Positions 58,758 to 64,000 of a DNA stretch of 64,000 nt are shown piece after piece. The position numbers and the translations under genes were made by a program. The stretch spans positions 13,640,001 to 13,704,000 of the forward strand of contig JBITNC010000002.1 in assembly GCA_050084985.1 (NCBI GenBank), written 5' to 3'. The notes beneath the pieces are model-generated. The model worked only from the letters and a program-made list of their open reading frames with translations. It had not been told where the DNA came from and did no database searches. The stretch comes from Nageia nagi. Taxonomy: Eukaryota; Pinophyta. Each line of letters starts with the position of its first letter. Position 1 is the first letter of the stretch.

Positions 58758-60196
58758 TGAAGGAATTTATTTCATAAATTTTAATATGTCAAATATTTTA
58801 TTTAGGATAAATGCAAAATTGTAATTTGGTGTAAAACACTAATATAGGTGCATATTTTAAAATTTTTTCACATGCACACCCTCCACTATAATTACAATGT
58901 ATTCGGTGAAGGCATTTATACCTCATTTACTCCTCCTACTACCACATATTCAAGGAAATTTGATCAAATGCCTAAAAGTTTTCTTCACATAGGTGAGCAT
59001 GGAGCACCATCCACTTTCCTTCTATACTCAACACTCTAATGCCTATTGTTTATAGTAATTATCTATAGTACCATCACTCTAACTACCCATAATGATGCCT
59101 TCTAATATACAACATTTTTAGGCCATTATTCCTCAATCAACTCTATAGAAATATATTCAACATATAATCTTCACCAAATCTTATATGCTCATTCCATAAA
59201 TTTTATATATTTTATAAATGGTTAAATTCACCTTAATCATAATTAAAATTGTTTCTTATTGGTAGCATTATTTCCATTTCTAGTATGGCTCAACCAAAGC
59301 CTCCTCTATGGGTGGCATTGAGAGAGGTATGTGCTTCTCAGCAACAACTTGTTAGTGCCCATGTAACTATGCATGGTTAAATACCTTTTACTCAAATATT
59401 TTTTTGAGTACCCCATGGAACCACTTATTTAATGTCTGGCTACTATAGTTTAACATTGCCATCATTGTAATTCTTATTGATGCCTTAGCCTCGTTTGGTT
59501 ATTTTGTAGTAGAGAGGAAAGCTCATATTAGCAATCCATTTACTATCTTTTCCATTAAGCATTGTAATACTTTTATGACTTATTCATAAGTAGACCTATG
59601 AGTGCCCCATGGTACCACTACTTCCATGGTTAACTATCTTATCCTTAAGTAGTCTCATGCACATCCTTTTAGGAAACATAAAGAGATAATTGCTAACAAC
59701 TATTCATGACTTTTGTGGGGATATCTCCAAAGATTTATTTATTGTAATCTCTTTATATTTACAATAATAGCATGGTTAATTCATTTATCCTACCAAGGAT
59801 CATAACATTTCCCTCTCATGCATGGTGATGTTGGGTTCGTTAACTACACTATATAACAATATATTTTATATGTGGATATTCGTTTCAATTTTTAATTTGT
59901 AGCCTATAACATGTAATAGTTATGGTGAGTAATAGAAGGAATATTTCATTCAATTTTCATCACTTACTTTTTTATCTATATTTTAGTTAGTGACTTAGTC
60001 CTATTTTCGAGTGACTTACCAAAATTCTTTTCTCTTAATAATCTTAGTGATATAACTTCAACATAGTAACAACTTTATTTCTTAATTAGTAATATTATTA
60101 GTGAACATATATTAAGACCCAATTATTCATGTGGAATGAGAGCTTGATCCTATCATTCTTCAATCTTTATTTCTAGAAAACCTCAAAATTCTAACA
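58758..60196 (+). repeat. LTR-like repeat L, copy B
   Basis: About 1.44 kb, starting TGAAGGAATT and ending ...AATTCTAACA, homologous to 34658-35985 over most of its length. The terminal TG...CA and the purine tract in front suggest a 3' LTR. No coding frame is visible. The matching 5' LTR is represented only by its last stretch before 58630. Confidence 0.55.
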
Positions 60197-61829
60197 ATAT
60201 GATTATTTCAAGTTTCAAGTTTTGAAAAGTACAAAAATTAGGTATGCTTTAGCTCATATATTATTCATTCTTCCTCAGAAAAATCTTAGACATGTTATGC
60301 AAGATTAAATTTCTTAATTTCATATTTCCTAATTAAGAAATACTCATATTCATTTGATATGTTTAGCAAAATTTATGTGTCTTGGAAGTTGGATCTTTTA
60401 TGAAAATGACATGTTTTCAAGAATTAGACAAACATGGATCCAAAAGGTTCAAATCATGGAAAGCATAAATCAGATTATCAAATTTCAAATTTGATATTAT
60501 ATACATGTGTTATGATACCTATTTTTCATATTTATATGCAATTCTAAATTATTTGAAGGACATATATAAAATTTACCCAAAGTTGCAAAGAAATTGCAAG
60601 AATATAAAAAAAGAGTAATTTTTTGTCCCAAAGTACCAATATTAATGCAAATCAACTATGAATATATATTTAAAATATATACATGATACTTTCAAAGATT
60701 TCTTATCATATACACTTACTCATGAAAAAATTAGAAGGTTCTTATGAAATTTAATTAGATTTTGAGGTCAATTTTGTATCAAATTTAATTTTTGGGTTTA
60801 GTATCAGATTTGCATTTTTAAAAAGGTTATTTGAATTAGAGTATTATTTGGTAAAAATATCAAGATACAAATATATAAGTTTCCCAACATTAGTGATTCC
60901 CATTAGTATTACAATTAGGTTCCAAGGTTACAAATCCTAAAAATATCAAGAATTCAAAATCAAAGTATCTCATGTGGTCTATTTAGTAAGTTTAAAATGA
61001 TTAATTTAGATATTACCTAGTGCTAATGTTGGGGGAATATGATCATATCTTTGGGTTATACCCTTAAGAACTCAAAAGGTTGAATCACTGAACTCTTTTA
61101 TCTCATAATATGATTTTCATACTTGATATGCACATTGATATGTTCTACATGATCTATATACACACATTATTTTGTATGTTCTATAGAATATAAAATAATG
61201 ATTAATAATAATAAATACAATAACTATAAATCTAAAGTATAAGATGCAAATCACTTATCAAGGTTATTTGAATAATACCAAGAAATACTATGAACACCTT
61301 AGAATCCTCAACACATTAAACACTCAAACCACTCATGAGTATTCCAAGATCCAAAGCATTCAATACTAAATTTCTCTATGTTATATTGTAAGAATGATCC
61401 TTTACATTAAATGATATCAATATGTTGTAAAATATAAAAAGGAAATATCAATAAGAAAAGGGGACCTCAAATCATAAGTCCTTAAGACCTTGTGATTGTC
61501 CAAAGTGGGGTGAAACCCCAACTCTACAAGGTTGTAGATCCCTTAGTCCATAAACATGGATGCTCATAAATATTTTCATGCCTAAAATGCAAATGTGTAT
61601 GCTATACTCACAAATATATATATGTTAAATGCTTGAACAATGACAATTAACAAATGATATGATAGATATATAGTAAATTGACAAGTGACATTCAAGATTT
61701 GGAAAATATAAGTGATATATGCAAAGATTGAACTAAATGATAATGTAAGACAATGTAGATCACAAATGAAAAGCTAAAATAAATATATCTAAGATAATAA
61801 TTATAAATGAGAAATAAATATTGAAACAT

Positions 61830-61861
61830 CTAGGGTTTGGACTTGAAAGGTCAAACCCTAG
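61830..61861. other. perfect-arm hairpin CTAGGGTTT/AAACCCTAG
   Basis: CTAGGGTTTGGAC and GTCAAACCCTAG pair over 12 bp with one unpaired G and a loop of about 7 bases (TTGAAAG). Another AAACCCTAGG follows a few bases on. No neighbouring gene is known. Confidence 0.5.
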
Positions 61862-62584
61862 ACTAAAACCCTAGGATTTATTAGCCTAATTAATGCCTAA
61901 ATGTCATACAAGATGCAATTGATGATTAAGATAAAAGGATACAAGCTTTAATTAAGGATGTATGGATCTTCAAATTTGGAAATAACATAAAAATATACCA
62001 TTCATTATCTCAAATAAAATATCAAATGATAAGGAATACCTCAATCCATTTATGATGGAGAAGCATGCTCAAATATTGAAGAGGAATGTTCTTGATTTGG
62101 TAAACCCTTCACAACAAACTCCAAATATTCATGTATAGTCATTGGAAAATATAAAGGTTATAAGTCCATATAGGTTAAGGTGCAAAAATTGAATAATAAT
62201 CTTAGAATATGTGTCAATTAAATTTTATAATACTCAGTTAAAATTATCCTGATGACTATGACATTTGCAAGGTCACCCGGGCTACTAACAAGTCATCCAA
62301 ATGATTGGTACCAAAAAGTGTTAGCAAAATAAAAGGCCTAGATTGAGTTGATAAATCTAATAAATTAACCTAAAAAACACACATTAGTACAACATGGTAA
62401 TATAACACATGATATATGCCAAAATATCTATGTAACCTGTCAATGATGTAAGATGCATTTTTAGGGTGTTTATAGTTGCCCCTTTTTGTGTTGAGCTCCA
62501 AACCTATGAGAAGCTTAGTACAAAAACATGTGAAATGATAAATGCTAATGATAAATGATAATTTATAATAAAATAATTAGGATG

Positions 62585-62775
62585 AGAGTTGGTTTTGATG
62601 TATGATGAGTTGTATAAGATCATCCTAACTACTCAAACCTATCCTATTTTTGATGCATGATAGGCCATATAAGATGGAATCGAGCATCATGAGGATCTAA
62701 TGATATCTAGTTTTAGCACATGATAGGTTGTATAAGATGGAATTGGATCTCATGATAATGGATCTATTATAAAAT
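62585..62775. repeat. three tandem units of about 60 bp
   Basis: Units near 62591, 62649 and 62710 share GATG.ATGATAGG..ATATAAGATGGAAT or close forms (TTGTATAAGAT in the first and third). They are imperfect and non-coding. Confidence 0.6.
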
Positions 62776-62998
62776 CTAATTGATAGATCAAGTACCTAGT
62801 GAACAATAAAGAAAAAATTGAATCTAATTTAATATAAGTGTTGAAAGGGAAATGATCTCTGCTTTGCCCTAGTAGCTAAAGGGTGTCTATGATACATGAT
62901 TATGCTTTACCCCAACAGTCAAAGAGAAATGATTATAGGCACATAGATCTACCAAGTGTAAAATTATAGCATGTAGACATATGATGATTACATAAGAA

Positions 62999-63195
62999 TG
63001 ACTAATCCAAACATGATGACATTTGAGTATGTTGATCACCAATCAATCATGTCATGCCTAAATTGATAATATCAAACATGGTGATGTTAGAGTGTATTTA
63101 TTACCAATCCACCATGATAAGCTACAATCACTTCATCAAACATGATGATGTTATAATATGATGATTACCAATCCATCATATCAACCTAATAATTG
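62999..63195. repeat. three tandem units of about 68 bp
   Basis: Units near 62999, 63067 and 63136 share (A)TCAAACATG(A/G)TGATGTTA, then TTACCAATCCA(C/T)CAT. They are similar in length to the units just upstream but different in sequence. Confidence 0.65.
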
Positions 63196-64000
63196 TCTAG
63201 TGAACATTCATGATGCAAGAAAGATTGACCATGCATCCAACATGCCCCTAACAAAGTCTATGGTGTACCTACTAAAAAAAGCAAAAATTTGATGAGTTTT
63301 AAATCATATGTGAAGCTCTCCCCATCAAATGGGAAGGTGTGATGGATGAAAAGATAATATGATTGATCATTTGACTAAACAAATTAGAAAATGATGAGTA
63401 TAATTGAAATTTTATAATGTGTAACAATGAATGAACAAATTGTTCAGATGACTGCAAGTCATCTGTAAGACTAGGGTTACAAAGTCATTTGGGTGATCAA
63501 GGATCATCTAAAAAATATGATTAGGGAAAAAAATAAAAATAAAAAGTGAGAATTAAAATGTGACCCCTTTTCATTTGACCTAGTGCTTGTGAGTTTGACT
63601 TGAGCTTGACTAAGCATTGAAAAAAAACTATGACTTGTTTAACCTGCATTGAGGAGTGTTTAGGAGTGATTTACATAAAGTACCTATTGATTATGGGTGA
63701 CACTGATACAAGATAGACCAATGGTTGATGCGAGTCCTAGGAGAGGTCCACCAAGTGATGAGGAGGAGTCAACAAGTAAAAAGGTAGGCACCTAGCCTAA
63801 AACTCACCTTTAGTTTATGGACCTAAAAAAATGCAGTGTGGTTTATGAGTGGATATAGACTATGTGAAAATGGGTAATCAATATAGAAACCAAATATAAG
63901 GATAAAAATGAGTGTTGGGCATCAAAATAAACCCTAGGTGATTAACCAAAAGGGGTAATACAGAACTACCATAGTTGATAGAAAACCATATATAACTTCT

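Larger units (their letters stand above)
60197..64000. other. unassigned AT-rich right end
   Basis: Apart from the hairpin and the two small tandem arrays I see no gene, LTR end or RNA gene. Confidence 0.35.

Noticed and set aside
61830-61880. AAACCCTAG repeats as telomere-like sequence
   Set aside because: Only a few partial TTTAGGG-like units occur and they form a hairpin; there is no tandem array.

Overview
The window looks like nuclear DNA of a seed plant with a large, repeat-filled, AT-rich genome. A gymnosperm, probably a conifer, is my best guess, but that is an inference. Introns are present, and the coding genes found are few and short-exoned. Nearly all the remaining recognisable sequence is old LTR retrotransposon, LINE or SINE debris. 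I saw no bacterial genes, operons, CRISPR arrays or convincing tRNA/rRNA genes.

Genic part (about 1-19 kb). Three relatives of one small family carrying a WRC zinc-binding motif lie within 19 kb. Copy 1 (+, 49-685) is the 3' end of an apparently intact gene that starts before the window. Copy 2 (+, 9515-11315) is a decayed pseudogene. Copy 3 (-, 16757-18679) is a complete four-exon gene that I reconstruct as a 284-residue protein. Exon order and intron phases (0, 2, 1) agree between copies where they can be compared, and exons 2 and 3 of copy 3 are both 41 nt. A tRNA-like SINE with a 17-bp target duplication (2030-2246) and a LINE ORF1 relic (2930-4215) sit beside copy 1. The rest of 4.2-16.7 kb is AT-rich sequence with a few local tandem duplications.

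Middle part (about 20-41 kb). This holds a LINE reverse-transcriptase relic (20.7-21.4 kb) and a probable Ty3-type gag relic (24.4-25.1 kb). A 5'-truncated Ty1/copia element with its 3' LTR follows (25.86-30.05 kb). Then come tandem duplications, a G-quadruplex motif, an LTR-like repeat with an ATATATCATGGG-type repeat tract (34.7-36.6 kb) and a truncated chromovirus LTR (40.4-40.7 kb).

Nested retrotransposon complex (40.7-56.8 kb). The oldest layer is an unclassified gag-like reading frame on the minus strand. It is split by a Ty1/copia element (41847-56282), which has two LTRs of about 500 bp, a tRNA-Met type primer site and a near-perfect 5-bp target duplication. That element's reverse transcriptase is in turn split by a minus-strand Ty3 chromovirus (47973-53731), with two LTRs of about 404 bp, a perfect CAAAG target duplication and an integrase-linked chromodomain. 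All are dead. Stops sit mainly where these families have Gln, Trp or Arg, and catalytic acidic residues are replaced.

Right end (57-64 kb). Second copies of the 34.7-36.6 kb repeats occur here, with one part inverted. An LTR end, primer-site-like and polypurine-like sequences lie unusually close together. Beyond that is AT-rich sequence with small tandem arrays. No gene was recognised there. All alignments and counts were made by eye.
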